Source of the DNA: DATDDB01 sp035260545
Lineage (GTDB): Bacteria; Pseudomonadota; Gammaproteobacteria; Burkholderiales; Gallionellaceae
Direction: 5' to 3'
DNA length: 5,852 nt
NCBI GenBank assembly: GCA_035260545.1
Contig: DATFUZ010000015.1
Coordinates: 1 to 5,852, forward strand
The notes beneath the pieces were generated by a model. The model was not told the origin of the DNA. It did not search any database and worked only from the letters and a program-made list of their open reading frames with translations. A program made the translations under genes and the position numbers. Every line of letters begins with the position of its first letter. The first letter of the stretch is position 1. Shown in pieces: positions 1-5,852 of the stretch.

Positions 1-1212
1 CCCCCCATCCAATATCGGAATTGGCAGCAGGTTAAGCACACCCACGCCCACGCTGATGGCCGCGAGAAAGAAGATAAAGGGGGCAAGGCCCAGGCTCACC
101 GATTCGCCGGCAACCTTTGCCGTGCCGACGGGGCCGCTCAGGTTTTTCAGCGATGCCTGCCCCACGGCCATCCGGCCCAGCATCTCCAGGCTCAGCGAAC
201 CGATGTCCCAGGTGCGTTGAACGGCCAGCCCCAATGCGGGAAACAGCCCGTAGCGCACTTCCGTGCGCAGGGGGTCCAGCCGGTGCGGATCCGAGTAGGA
301 ATAGGCCCCCACCCGTCCGATCACCTTTCCATCTTCGGTTTCCTTGCGCGGAGTGATGTCCAGCGCTATTTGCTTGCCGTCGCGCTCCAGGTCCATGTGC
401 AGGAGCTGGCCCGGATGGCTGCGCACCACATCGGCCCATTGATCGAAGGTGGTGACTGCGCGGCCATTCACCCGCACCACGCGATCGCCGGTATGCAGCC
501 CGGCGCGCTCGGCCGCGTCACCTGGAACCAGTTTGCCGATCACCGGCGGCAAGGGAGGAAAGTCCAGTTGCAGCCCGAGTTTCTGCAGGAATCCGCCGCT
601 GAGGTCGGAAGGCCTGATGCCGGACAGGTCCAGCGTGTGCCGGCGCTCGGCGCCGTCGGCCGTACGGCCGACGATTTCGACTTTGGCATGGCGCAATGAC
701 AGGACGACCAGCCGCCAGCCGATTTCATCCCAGCCCTGTATGGGCTCGCCGTTGATGCTGAGCAGGGTCTCGTGCGGCTGGAAATCGGCCTTCGCAGCCG
801 GCGTGCCGGCAGCGACGTCGCCCAGCCGGGGCTTGAGATCGGCCACGCCATGCGTAAACAGCGCGAAATACAGAATCACCGCCAGCAGCAGATTGAACGC
901 GGGGCCCGCGGCGACAATCGCCATGCGCTGCCATACCGGCTTGCGGTTGAACGCACGGTTCAGTTCGTGGGCGGGCACCTCCCCCTCGCGCTCGTCCAGC
1001 ATCTTGACGTAGCCGCCCAGCGGAATGGCGGACAGCACCCATTCCGTTTCGCCTTTTCCGAAGTTGCGGGAATACAACACCTTACCAAATCCGACGGAAA
1101 AGCGCAGCACCTTGACGCCGCACAGCCGTGCGACGGCAAAGTGGCCGAATTCGTGGAACACCACCAGTACCGCGATGGTGACGGCGTACGCCCAGATCGA
1201 GGTGAATATCAT
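1..1212 (-). CDS. rseP: RseP site-2 intramembrane zinc metalloprotease, C-terminus cut by window edge
   Basis: Inner-membrane protease. In the family it cleaves the anti-sigma factor RseA after DegS, releasing sigma E, and also clears remnant signal peptides. 404 codons are visible, against about 450 in E. coli RseP, so the last 46-50 residues, including the final membrane helix, lie beyond the left edge. Residues 1-24 form TM1, ending in the zinc motif HEFGH (20-24). GGYVKM (66-71) is the conserved membrane-reentrant region. GPAFN followed by a hydrophobic run (103-119) is TM2. Two periplasmic PDZ domains follow: about 125-200 (ending of its ligand loop degenerate, ADFQPHET) and about 222-300 (AERAGLHTGDRVVRVNG). 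NLSGPVG is at 357-363, then TM3, and the third zinc ligand motif NLLPIPILDGG at 394-404 (Asp402), ending exactly at the edge. The ATG start is preceded by a consensus Shine-Dalgarno and overlaps the dxr stop by 4 nt. Identity is very secure. Confidence 0.97.
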   Translation of the reverse strand, partial: MIFTSIWAYAVTIAVLVVFHEFGHFAVARLCGVKVLRFSVGFGKVLYSRNFGKGETEWVLSAIPLGGYVKMLDEREGEVPAHELNRAFNRKPVWQRMAIVAAGPAFNLLLAVILYFALFTHGVADLKPRLGDVAAGTPAAKADFQPHETLLSINGEPIQGWDEIGWRLVVLSLRHAKVEIVGRTADGAERRHTLDLSGIRPSDLSGGFLQKLGLQLDFPPLPPVIGKLVPGDAAERAGLHTGDRVVRVNGRAVTTFDQWADVVRSHPGQLLHMDLERDGKQIALDITPRKETEDGKVIGRVGAYSYSDPHRLDPLRTEVRYGLFPALGLAVQRTWDIGSLSLEMLGRMAVGQASLKNLSGPVGTAKVAGESVSLGLAPFIFFLAAISVGVGVLNLLPIPILDGG

Positions 1213-2408
1213 GCGGTCACCTCCATGGCCGGCATCAGGCGGGCCGCGACCTCGCGCGCCGCCTGGTCTGCCGTCAGCACATCCTCCAGCGCCATGACCG
1301 GTGTCACCGGCAGGGCAGCCAGCACCTGCTCGATCAGACGGGGAATGGCGAGGAACGGTATCTTGCGCTCGAGGAATGCCGCCACCGCGACCTCGTTGGC
1401 GGCATTCAGCACCGCGGGCGCCGTGCCGCCCGCACGCAGGGCCTGGTAAGCCAGCGTGAGGCAGGGGAAGCGGTCGTAATCGGGCGCGACGAAGTTCAAT
1501 TGCGCCACCTTGAACAGGTCCAGCGGCGCCACGCCCGCATCGATGCGCTCGGGGTAGGCCATGGCATAGGCGATGGGCGTGCGCATGTCGGGGTTGCCAA
1601 GCTGGGCCAGCACCGACCCGTCCACATACTGCACCAGTGAATGAATGACGCTCTGCGGGTGCACCACCACATCGATCGCATCGGCGGGCGCGCTGAACAG
1701 CCAGTGGGCCTCTATTACTTCCAGCCCCTTGTTCATCATGGTGGCCGAGTCCACCGAAATCTTGCGGCCCATGCTCCAGTTGGGATGGGCGCACGCCTGC
1801 TCCGGCGTCACGCGTTCAAGGTCCGCCAGTGGTGTGTTGCGGAAGGGGCCGCCGGAGGCGGTGAGCAGAATCTTGCTCACACCGCTCGCCGCCATGTCGC
1901 CGGCGTAGTTTCGCGGCAGGGACTGGAACACCGCGTTGTGCTCACTGTCGATGGGCAGCAGCGCCGCGCCGCTGGCGCGCACCGCGTCCATGAACACGGC
2001 GCCGGCCATCACCAGCGTCTCCTTGTTGGCCAGCAGTATCTTCTTGCCTCCCCGCGCAGCGGCAAGCGTGGGCCGCAACCCCGCTGCACCGACGATGGCC
2101 GCCATCACGGCATCGACTCCGGATGCGGCGGAAACCTGCTCCAGCGCCGCTATGCCGGTCAATACCTCGGTCTGCAGTTTCGCCTCTGCGAGGCGCTGAC
2201 GCAGCCGCGCTGCCGCCGCCTCGTCCAGCAGAACAGCGAAGCGCGGCGTGAACCGGCGGCATTGCTCGAACAGCAGTTCATCCTGGCGGTGCGCGGTCAG
2301 GGCAAAGATGCGGTAGCGCTGCGGATGGCGCGCCACCACGTCCAGCGTGCTCTTGCCGATGCTGCCGGTGGAACCCAGCACAGTCAGATTGGTTACGCGT
2401 TCACTCAT
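1209..2408 (-). CDS. dxr: 1-Deoxy-D-xylulose 5-phosphate reductoisomerase (Dxr/IspC)
   Basis: Cytoplasmic enzyme that converts DXP to 2-C-methyl-D-erythritol 4-phosphate with NADPH, the first committed step of the MEP isoprenoid pathway and the target of fosmidomycin. The 399 residues match the family length (E. coli 398). The N-terminal NADPH fold carries LGSTGSIGKSTLDVV (11-25) and LLANKETLVMAG (125-136). The metal ligands are Asp154 and Glu156 in IDSEHN, with Glu230 in NKGLE. SGGPFR (185-190) and HPNWSMGRKISVDSATMMNK (208-227) form the substrate-binding and flexible-loop regions. The start ATG at 2408 gives MSERVTNLTVLGS. The same frame stays open another 125 codons upstream, but that extension is a low-complexity Arg/Gly/Ala shadow of cdsA and is rejected. 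The start overlaps the cdsA stop as ATGA. I see no convincing Shine-Dalgarno, so translation is probably coupled to cdsA. In E. coli dxr sits before uppS instead. Confidence 0.98.
   Translation of the reverse strand: MSERVTNLTVLGSTGSIGKSTLDVVARHPQRYRIFALTAHRQDELLFEQCRRFTPRFAVLLDEAAAARLRQRLAEAKLQTEVLTGIAALEQVSAASGVDAVMAAIVGAAGLRPTLAAARGGKKILLANKETLVMAGAVFMDAVRASGAALLPIDSEHNAVFQSLPRNYAGDMAASGVSKILLTASGGPFRNTPLADLERVTPEQACAHPNWSMGRKISVDSATMMNKGLEVIEAHWLFSAPADAIDVVVHPQSVIHSLVQYVDGSVLAQLGNPDMRTPIAYAMAYPERIDAGVAPLDLFKVAQLNFVAPDYDRFPCLTLAYQALRAGGTAPAVLNAANEVAVAAFLERKIPFLAIPRLIEQVLAALPVTPVMALEDVLTADQAAREVAARLMPAMEVTA
1217..1224 (-). promoter_or_regulatory. Consensus ribosome binding site of rseP inside the end of dxr
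   Basis: Read on the minus strand the bases are GGAGGTGA, followed by 4 nt and then the rseP ATG at 1212. This is a near-full match to the anti-Shine-Dalgarno sequence and is the strongest ribosome binding site in the window. It is embedded in the last dxr codons (Glu-Val-Thr-Ala) and confirms the rseP start. It suggests rseP can recruit ribosomes itself rather than relying only on coupling to dxr. Confidence 0.85.
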
Positions 2409-3220
2409 GATGGGTTCAACAACATTATCAAGCCGGCCAGCGGCAGTGCGGAGGTCAGCGCATCGATCCGGTCCAGCATGCCGCCGTGCCCGGGCAGGAG
2501 CGCGCCGCTGTCCTTGACGCCGGCCTGGCGCTTGATCGCCGACTCGAAAAGATCGCCTTCCACCGAAATCGCAACCAGCACCCAGCCGGCCGCAACGATC
2601 TTCAGGTAACCGGCGATGCCGGACAGGTGCAGCGACAGAGCACCAACCAGGACCACATAAAGCGTGACGCCGAGCAGCGCGCCCACGGCGCCTTCCCAAG
2701 TCTTGCCCGGGCTGATGCTGGGCGCCAGCTTGCGCCGCCCGAATTTTTTGCCGGCGAAATAAGCGGCCGTGTCGGCCATCCACACCAGCGCCAGAAAAAA
2801 CAGCAGGGTCGACGGACTGTGCGCGCGCAATTCATTCACTGCCAGTCCCGCCGGCACCAGCACCACGCAGCCTGCGAGCAGGAGCATGCCACGGCCGGGG
2901 CGCCAGCCACGCGCCAGCCACGGCGGGGCGGCAGCCCCCCAAAACACGACGGCCAGTACATAGACCGCCAGTTGCAGCTCCGCGGCATGCCGCCCGTGGG
3001 CGACGCCATAAGCGATGATGGCCGCCAGCGCGCCGGCAAGCGCCGCCGCGTACAGGGCGAGCACGGAGGCGGAAAGGCCGGCCAAGCGCCCCCACTCGAA
3101 GGCACCCAGCGCCACGACTGCCAGCACCAGCACTGCCCAGCCCGCCGCAGGCAGCCAGAACATCGCCGCCAGCAGCAGCAGACCCAGAATCAGTGCGGTG
3201 ATTACGCGCTGTTTAAGCAC
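2405..3220 (-). CDS. cdsA: Phosphatidate cytidylyltransferase (CDP-diacylglycerol synthase), GTG start
   Basis: Integral inner-membrane enzyme that makes CDP-diacylglycerol from CTP and phosphatidic acid, the precursor of phosphatidylethanolamine, phosphatidylglycerol and cardiolipin. It has 271 residues, slightly shorter than E. coli CdsA (285). Hydrophobic segments lie at about 6-40, 50-73, 83-97, 111-128, 136-155, 178-198, 206-222 and 254-269, consistent with a polytopic protein. WMADTAAYFAGKKFGRRKL (147-165) and SPGKTWEG (170-177) are conserved family segments. The C-terminal CdsA signature spans Ser227 to Asp253: SAIKR, KDSG, PGHGGMLDRID, including the acidic metal-binding residues Asp237, Asp250 and Asp253. 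The start is taken as GTG at 3220 (product begins M/V-LKQRVITALILG, a typical CdsA N-terminus). An ATG at 3325 would add 35 Arg/Ser/Pro-rich residues that shadow uppS, and the next Met (residue 20) would remove part of the first helix. The gene overlaps uppS by 8 nt and dxr by 4 nt. Confidence 0.97.
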   Translation of the reverse strand: MLKQRVITALILGLLLLAAMFWLPAAGWAVLVLAVVALGAFEWGRLAGLSASVLALYAAALAGALAAIIAYGVAHGRHAAELQLAVYVLAVVFWGAAAPPWLARGWRPGRGMLLLAGCVVLVPAGLAVNELRAHSPSTLLFFLALVWMADTAAYFAGKKFGRRKLAPSISPGKTWEGAVGALLGVTLYVVLVGALSLHLSGIAGYLKIVAAGWVLVAISVEGDLFESAIKRQAGVKDSGALLPGHGGMLDRIDALTSALPLAGLIMLLNPS

Positions 3221-4004
3221 GCGTCTCGTCCCGCGTGGGCGCTGTGGCGCCTTCGTCCGCCACCAGCTGCTCGCTGGTCCGGCCGAACCTGCGCTCGCGC
3301 TTCTGGTAGGAGAGGATGGCCGCATCCAGCGCGGCGCGATCGAATGCCGGCCACAGCGTATTGGTGAAATAAAGTTCGGCGTACGCGAGCTGCCACAACA
3401 GGAAGTTGCTGATGCGCTGTTCGCCGCCGGTGCGGATGAACAGGTCCGGCTCCGGCGCGTAACTCATGGCAAGATAGGGTTCGAGATCGTCCTCGCTGAA
3501 GCTTGCGGCACGTTCGGGGTGCTCGCGCAACATGGCCTGCACGGCCTGCATGATGTCCCAGCGCCCACCGTAGTTCGCGGCGATGGTCAGGGTCAGCCGG
3601 GTGTTGTCCGCGGTCATGCGCTCCGCCTCGCCGATGAGTCGCTGCAGCGGCTCATCGAAACGGCTGCGATCGCCGATGATTTTCAGCCGGATGTTGTTCT
3701 CATGCATCCGCTGCATCTCGATCTCCAGCATCTTCAGGAACAACTGCATCAGGAAGGAGACCTCCTCCTCCGGCCGGCGCCAGTTTTCGCTGCTGAAGGC
3801 GAAAACGGTGAAATACTCCACACCCAGCTCGATACACGCCTTCACCATCTCGCGCAGCGACTCGACGCCGCGCTGGTGGCCGGCCACGCGCGGCAGCATG
3901 CGCTTCTTGGCCCAGCGCCCGTTGCCATCCATGATCACCGCGATATGGCGCGGGATGTGGGTGACATCCGGAATAGCGCGGGTTGAGCTTCGAAAAAATT
4001 TCAT
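3213..4004 (-). CDS. uppS: Undecaprenyl diphosphate synthase (cis-prenyltransferase UppS/IspU)
   Basis: Condenses eight isopentenyl diphosphates onto farnesyl diphosphate to make the C55 carrier lipid for peptidoglycan and O-antigen assembly; acts at the cytoplasmic face of the membrane. It has 263 residues (E. coli 253). HIAVIMDGNGRWAKKR (20-35) contains catalytic Asp26 of the diphosphate-binding loop. GHQRGVESLR (42-51) and FAFSSENWRRPEEEV (68-82) carry His43, Asn74 and Arg77. RTGGEQRISN (191-200) and AELYF (209-213) carry the IPP-binding Arg191, Arg197, Ser199 and Glu210. The protein ends in a hydrophilic tail after RRFGRT (238-243), about ten residues longer than the E. coli tail. The ATG at 4004 is the only reasonable start. 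The ribosome binding site is weak (GGAC about 8 nt upstream). It is first of the four overlapping genes and is separated from frr by 87 nt, so it may have its own mRNA end or be a processing point. Confidence 0.98.
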   Translation of the reverse strand: MKFFRSSTRAIPDVTHIPRHIAVIMDGNGRWAKKRMLPRVAGHQRGVESLREMVKACIELGVEYFTVFAFSSENWRRPEEEVSFLMQLFLKMLEIEMQRMHENNIRLKIIGDRSRFDEPLQRLIGEAERMTADNTRLTLTIAANYGGRWDIMQAVQAMLREHPERAASFSEDDLEPYLAMSYAPEPDLFIRTGGEQRISNFLLWQLAYAELYFTNTLWPAFDRAALDAAILSYQKRERRFGRTSEQLVADEGATAPTRDETRA

Positions 4005-4091
4005 GGCAAGGTCCGGGGCCGGTGATTCGACAGGACGGCGTCAGTTGCGACTGTCGGGCGGAGACGGCGCGTGGCGCCGCCCGTGCCCGTG
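4005..4091. other. frr-uppS spacer, 87 nt, strongly G+C rich
   Basis: The only non-coding stretch longer than 15 nt in the window. By hand count about three quarters of its bases are G or C. I see no -10/-35 pair, no sigma E-like GGAAC/TCTGA pair and no tRNA- or riboswitch-like fold. It holds one clear hairpin (4065-4079), a tandem CCCGTG pair right after the frr stop (4080-4091), and two copies of GACGGCG (4034-4040 and 4063-4069). It may be a simple leader for uppS, an mRNA processing site or a weak attenuator; the sequence does not decide. Confidence 0.7.
4065..4079 (-). repeat. Perfect inverted repeat (6-bp stem, 3-nt loop) just after frr
   Basis: On the minus strand CGGCGC, loop CAC, then GCGCCG. 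All six pairs are G-C, and the stem begins 12 nt after the frr stop codon. No run of T follows in the transcribed direction (next bases are TCTCCGCC), so it does not qualify as an intrinsic terminator. It could stabilise the 3' end of an upstream tsf-pyrH-frr transcript, pause polymerase, or be chance in a 75% G+C stretch. Confidence 0.5.
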
Positions 4092-4649
4092 TCACACCGC
4101 CATCAGGTCTGCTTCCTTGGCCTGCAGGGCCTTGTCGATTTCGGCGATGAAACGGTCGGTGAGCTTCTGTATGTCGTCTTGGGCGCGACGCTCCTCGTCC
4201 TCGCTGATGGACTTCTCCTTGACCAGTTTCTTGAACTGCTCGTTCGCGTCGCGGCGCACGTTGCGCACGGCCACTTTGGCATTTTCCGCCTCGCCCTTTA
4301 CCACCTTGGTCAGGTCGCGGCGGCGCTCCTCCGTCAGCGGCGGCATGGGCACGCGGATGATATTGCCCGCGGTGGCGGGGTTCAAGCCCAGGTCGGCGTC
4401 GCGAATGGCCTTCTCGACCGAGGCTATCATGTTCTTCTCATACGGCTGCACGCTGATGGTGCGCGCGTCCAGCAGGGTCAGGTTGGCCACCTGGCTAATC
4501 GGCGTCGGGTTGCCGTAGTAGTCCACCATCACGTGCTCCAGAATGCCGGTATGCGCGCGCCCGGTGCGCACCTTGCCGAAATCCGCCTTCAGCGATTCCA
4601 GCGACTTGATCATCTTCTGCTCGGTGTTCTTCTTGATATCCGCAATCAT
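4092..4649 (-). CDS. frr: Ribosome recycling factor (RRF)
   Basis: Cytoplasmic translation factor that, with EF-G and GTP, splits the post-termination ribosome so it can be reused. Its 185 residues equal the E. coli length. Domain I, a three-helix bundle, comprises residues 1-30 (MIADIKKNTEQKM, KVRTGRAH) and about 106-185. It includes the conserved basic stretch VRNVRRDAN (128-136) with Arg132, which contacts 23S rRNA. Domain II, the beta/alpha/beta part at about 31-105, has DYYGNPTPISQVA (43-55), QPYEKNM (68-74) and LGLNPATAGNIIRVPMPPLT (87-106). The ATG at 4649 follows pyrH by 15 nt with an AAAGG ribosome binding site. The segment around DYYGNPTPISQ and DARTISVQPYEK looks betaproteobacterial. 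It belongs with tsf and pyrH to the translation-side half of the cluster. Confidence 0.99.
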   Translation of the reverse strand: MIADIKKNTEQKMIKSLESLKADFGKVRTGRAHTGILEHVMVDYYGNPTPISQVANLTLLDARTISVQPYEKNMIASVEKAIRDADLGLNPATAGNIIRVPMPPLTEERRRDLTKVVKGEAENAKVAVRNVRRDANEQFKKLVKEKSISEDEERRAQDDIQKLTDRFIAEIDKALQAKEADLMAV

Positions 4650-4658
4650 ACAATCGTG

Positions 4659-4663
4659 CCTTT
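4659..4663 (-). promoter_or_regulatory. Ribosome binding site of frr next to a tandem stop
   Basis: Minus-strand AAAGG lies 9 nt before the frr ATG. It directly follows the pyrH stop, where TGA is followed in frame by TAA (4662-4667), so the second stop overlaps the ribosome binding site. The tandem stop would block read-through of pyrH over the frr start. Confidence 0.65.
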
Positions 4664-4664
4664 A

Positions 4665-5381
4665 TCAGTTATAGCGCACCAGCGTGCCTTCATCCTCGCC
4701 CATGACGACGCGCTTGAGCGCCCCCGGCTTGAAGATGCTGAATACGATTATGGGCAGCTTCTGGTCGCGGCAAAGGGTCAGTGCCGTGGCGTCCATCACC
4801 TTCAGATCCTTGGCGATCGCCTCATCGAACGTCAGGCTCTGATAGCGCGTTGCCTTGGAATCCTTCTTCGGGTCGGCAGTGTACACCCCGTCCACTTTGG
4901 TTGCCTTGATCACCACCTCGGCATCCATTTCCACGCCGCGCAAGGCGGCAGCGGTGTCGGTGGTGAAGAACGGATTGCCGGTGCCGGCCCCGAAAATCAC
5001 CACCTTGCCTTCTTCCAGGTAGCGCAGCGCCTTGCCCCGAATATAGGGCTCGGCCACCTGCTCCAGATTGAGCGCGGACTGCACGCGGCACTCCACGCCT
5101 TGTTGCTTCATCGCGTCGGCCAGCGCCATCGCGTTCATCACCGTGGCCAGCATGCCCATGTAGTCGGCCGTCGCCCGGTCCATGCCGGCCGCAGCAGGGG
5201 CCACGCCGCGGAAGATATTCCCCCCGCCAATGACGACCGCAACTTGCACGCCCGAGGCGGCCACCTCGCCAATCTCGCCCACGATGCGCTTGATGACAGC
5301 ATGGTTGATGCCATAGCTGTCATCGCCCATCAGGGCTTCGCCGGAGAGCTTGAGCAATATGCGCTTATACGGCTTCGCCAT
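4665..5381 (-). CDS. pyrH: UMP kinase (uridylate kinase)
   Basis: Hexameric cytoplasmic amino-acid-kinase-fold enzyme that phosphorylates UMP to UDP with ATP, feeding UTP/CTP pools. In bacteria it is typically activated by GTP and inhibited by UTP. It has 238 residues (E. coli 241). KRILLKLSGEALMG (6-19) is the N-terminal phosphate-binding strand with Lys11. VVIGGGNIFRG (49-59) is the glycine-rich loop. DRATADYMGMLATVMN (68-83) is the UMP and effector-site region, in the form usual for betaproteobacteria rather than the E. coli form (NRVVGDHMGML). FGAGTGNPFFTTDTAA (130-145) binds UMP, and KATKVDGVYTADPKK (159-173) lines the ATP site. The ATG at 5381 lies 6 nt after the tsf stop; an AGAAGGG ribosome binding site sits in the last tsf codons. 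UMP kinase makes the UTP needed for CTP, which CdsA uses downstream. Confidence 0.99.
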   Translation of the reverse strand: MAKPYKRILLKLSGEALMGDDSYGINHAVIKRIVGEIGEVAASGVQVAVVIGGGNIFRGVAPAAAGMDRATADYMGMLATVMNAMALADAMKQQGVECRVQSALNLEQVAEPYIRGKALRYLEEGKVVIFGAGTGNPFFTTDTAAALRGVEMDAEVVIKATKVDGVYTADPKKDSKATRYQSLTFDEAIAKDLKVMDATALTLCRDQKLPIIVFSIFKPGALKRVVMGEDEGTLVRYN

Positions 5382-5387
5382 GGCGCA

Positions 5388-5852
5388 TCAGCCCTTCTGG
5401 GCAGCAGCCGCGGCAGCCGCCACCTCGGCGGCATAGTCTTCCGTCTTCTTCTCGATACCCTCGCCCACCACGAACAGCTCGAATGCGGCGACGCTGGCGT
5501 TCTTGCTCTTCAGCAATTGCTCTATGGTCTGCTTGCCGTCGGCGGCCTTGACGAACACCTGGCCCAGCAGGGTCACTTCCTTCAGGAACTTCTGTACGGT
5601 GCCTTCGGCAATCTTCTCCAGCATGGCGTCAGGCTTGCCGGATTCACGCGCCTTTTCGATGGCGATGCGGCGCTCGGTCTCGATGTCCTCGGCGTTCACG
5701 CCGGATGCGTCCAGCGCCTTGGGCTTGCTGGCCGCAATGTGCATGGCAATGTCCTTGCCCAGCGTCTCGTCGCCGCCCACATAATCCACCAGCACGCCGA
5801 TCTTGCCGCCATGCAGGTAGGATGCGAGATGACCGGCACCGGCCGCATAGCG
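5388..5852 (-). CDS. tsf: Elongation factor Ts, C-terminal part (5' end beyond window)
   Basis: Cytoplasmic guanine nucleotide exchange factor for EF-Tu. 154 codons are visible up to the right edge, a little over half of the usual 280-300 residues. The N-terminal UBA-like domain and the TDFV exchange motif lie outside the window. The visible part opens with RYAAGAGHLASYLHGGKIGV and continues VDYVGGDETLGKDIAMHIAASKP, the core subdomain that contacts EF-Tu. It then gives the helical dimerisation segment (ESGKPDAMLEKIAEGTVQKF), VTLLGQVFVK, and the C-terminal module VGEGIEKKTEDYAAEVAAA, which in E. coli packs on the EF-Tu G domain. The protein ends in an alanine-rich tail closed by QKG. Any shorter start inside the window (such as the GTG at 5795) would begin mid-domain and is not real. 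rpsB is expected further upstream on this strand. Confidence 0.98.
   Translation of the reverse strand, partial: RYAAGAGHLASYLHGGKIGVLVDYVGGDETLGKDIAMHIAASKPKALDASGVNAEDIETERRIAIEKARESGKPDAMLEKIAEGTVQKFLKEVTLLGQVFVKAADGKQTIEQLLKSKNASVAAFELFVVGEGIEKKTEDYAAEVAAAAAAAQKG
5392..5398 (-). promoter_or_regulatory. Ribosome binding site of pyrH within the tsf 3' end
   Basis: Minus-strand AGAAGGG ends 10 nt before the pyrH ATG and encodes the last tsf residues (Gln-Lys-Gly). An ATG only 8 nt upstream of the pyrH start (in TGATGCGCC) is in another frame and is not used. Spacing is slightly long but acceptable; coupling to tsf termination 6 nt upstream is likely. Confidence 0.6.

Noticed and set aside
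1641..2609. Long plus-strand open frame of 322 codons antisense to dxr and the end of cdsA
   Set aside because: It lies opposite an intact, conserved dxr. Its translation is rich in Arg, His, Gln and Gly with no recognisable domain. This is the expected antisense shadow in high-G+C genes with strong third-position bias.
2409..2783. 125-codon N-terminal extension of Dxr in the same frame
   Set aside because: The extension is a repetitive Arg/Gly/Ala sequence antiparallel in no sense to any Dxr domain and lies wholly inside cdsA in another frame. The family N-terminus starts at the ATG at 2408.
3015..3986. Plus-strand open frames of 323 and 293 codons (2486-3367 and 3015-3986) antisense to cdsA and uppS
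   Set aside because: Both are opposite conserved genes, have no family-like motifs and no ribosome binding site that stands out. They are best explained as G+C-driven shadows.
4065..4079. Hairpin after frr as a Rho-independent terminator
   Set aside because: The stem is only 6 bp and no T-rich tract follows in the minus-strand direction, so the standard criteria are not met. It is kept only as an inverted repeat.
3583..4518. Plus-strand open frame of 311 codons spanning uppS, the frr-uppS gap and frr
   Set aside because: It crosses the intergenic gap, which is mildly curious, but its Ser/Arg-rich composition is typical of an antisense frame and nothing in it resembles a protein family.
1..5852. 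A novel or mobile system (phage, defence, CRISPR, transposon, biosynthetic cluster)
   Set aside because: All but about 108 bases are accounted for by seven conserved core genes in a well-known order. There are no direct repeats, terminal inverted repeats, tRNA attachment sites, composition shifts or unassigned genes that would suggest one.

Overview
The window is a stretch of a compact, single-strand housekeeping gene cluster. All seven genes lie on the minus strand, so transcription runs from the right edge to the left edge. In that order they are tsf (3' part, entering at the right edge), pyrH, frr, uppS, cdsA, dxr and rseP (running off the left edge about 46-50 codons before its end). In the usual form of this cluster rpsB lies upstream of tsf and bamA downstream of rseP. 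Neither is in the window.

The organism is a Gram-negative proteobacterium with high G+C, most likely a betaproteobacterium. Three things point there: the gene order frr-uppS-cdsA-dxr-rseP (E. coli instead has dxr directly after frr), the UMP kinase segment DRATADYMGMLATV, and the RRF segment HVMVDYYGNPTPISQVA. The first is also compatible with pseudomonads. I cannot name a genus from sequence alone.

Layout by region: 5388-5852 encodes the C-terminal half of elongation factor Ts; 4665-5381 UMP kinase; 4092-4649 ribosome recycling factor. An 87-nt, roughly 75% G+C spacer (4005-4091) with a small perfect hairpin follows. It is the only real gap in the window. Then come four genes that overlap one another by 8, 4 and 4 nt: uppS (3213-4004), cdsA (2405-3220), dxr (1209-2408) and rseP (1-1212).

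The right half thus serves translation and pyrimidine nucleotide supply (EF-Ts, RRF, UMP kinase). The left half serves the envelope: Dxr makes MEP for isoprenoids, UppS turns the resulting isoprenyl diphosphates into the undecaprenyl carrier, CdsA makes CDP-diacylglycerol for phospholipids, and RseP is the inner-membrane site-2 protease of envelope stress signalling.

I found no mobile element, CRISPR array, RNA gene, phage or defence gene, and no sign of an undescribed system. Every gene looks intact apart from truncation by the window edges. The findings below are modest, and mostly concern the frr-uppS junction and how the overlapping genes are started.
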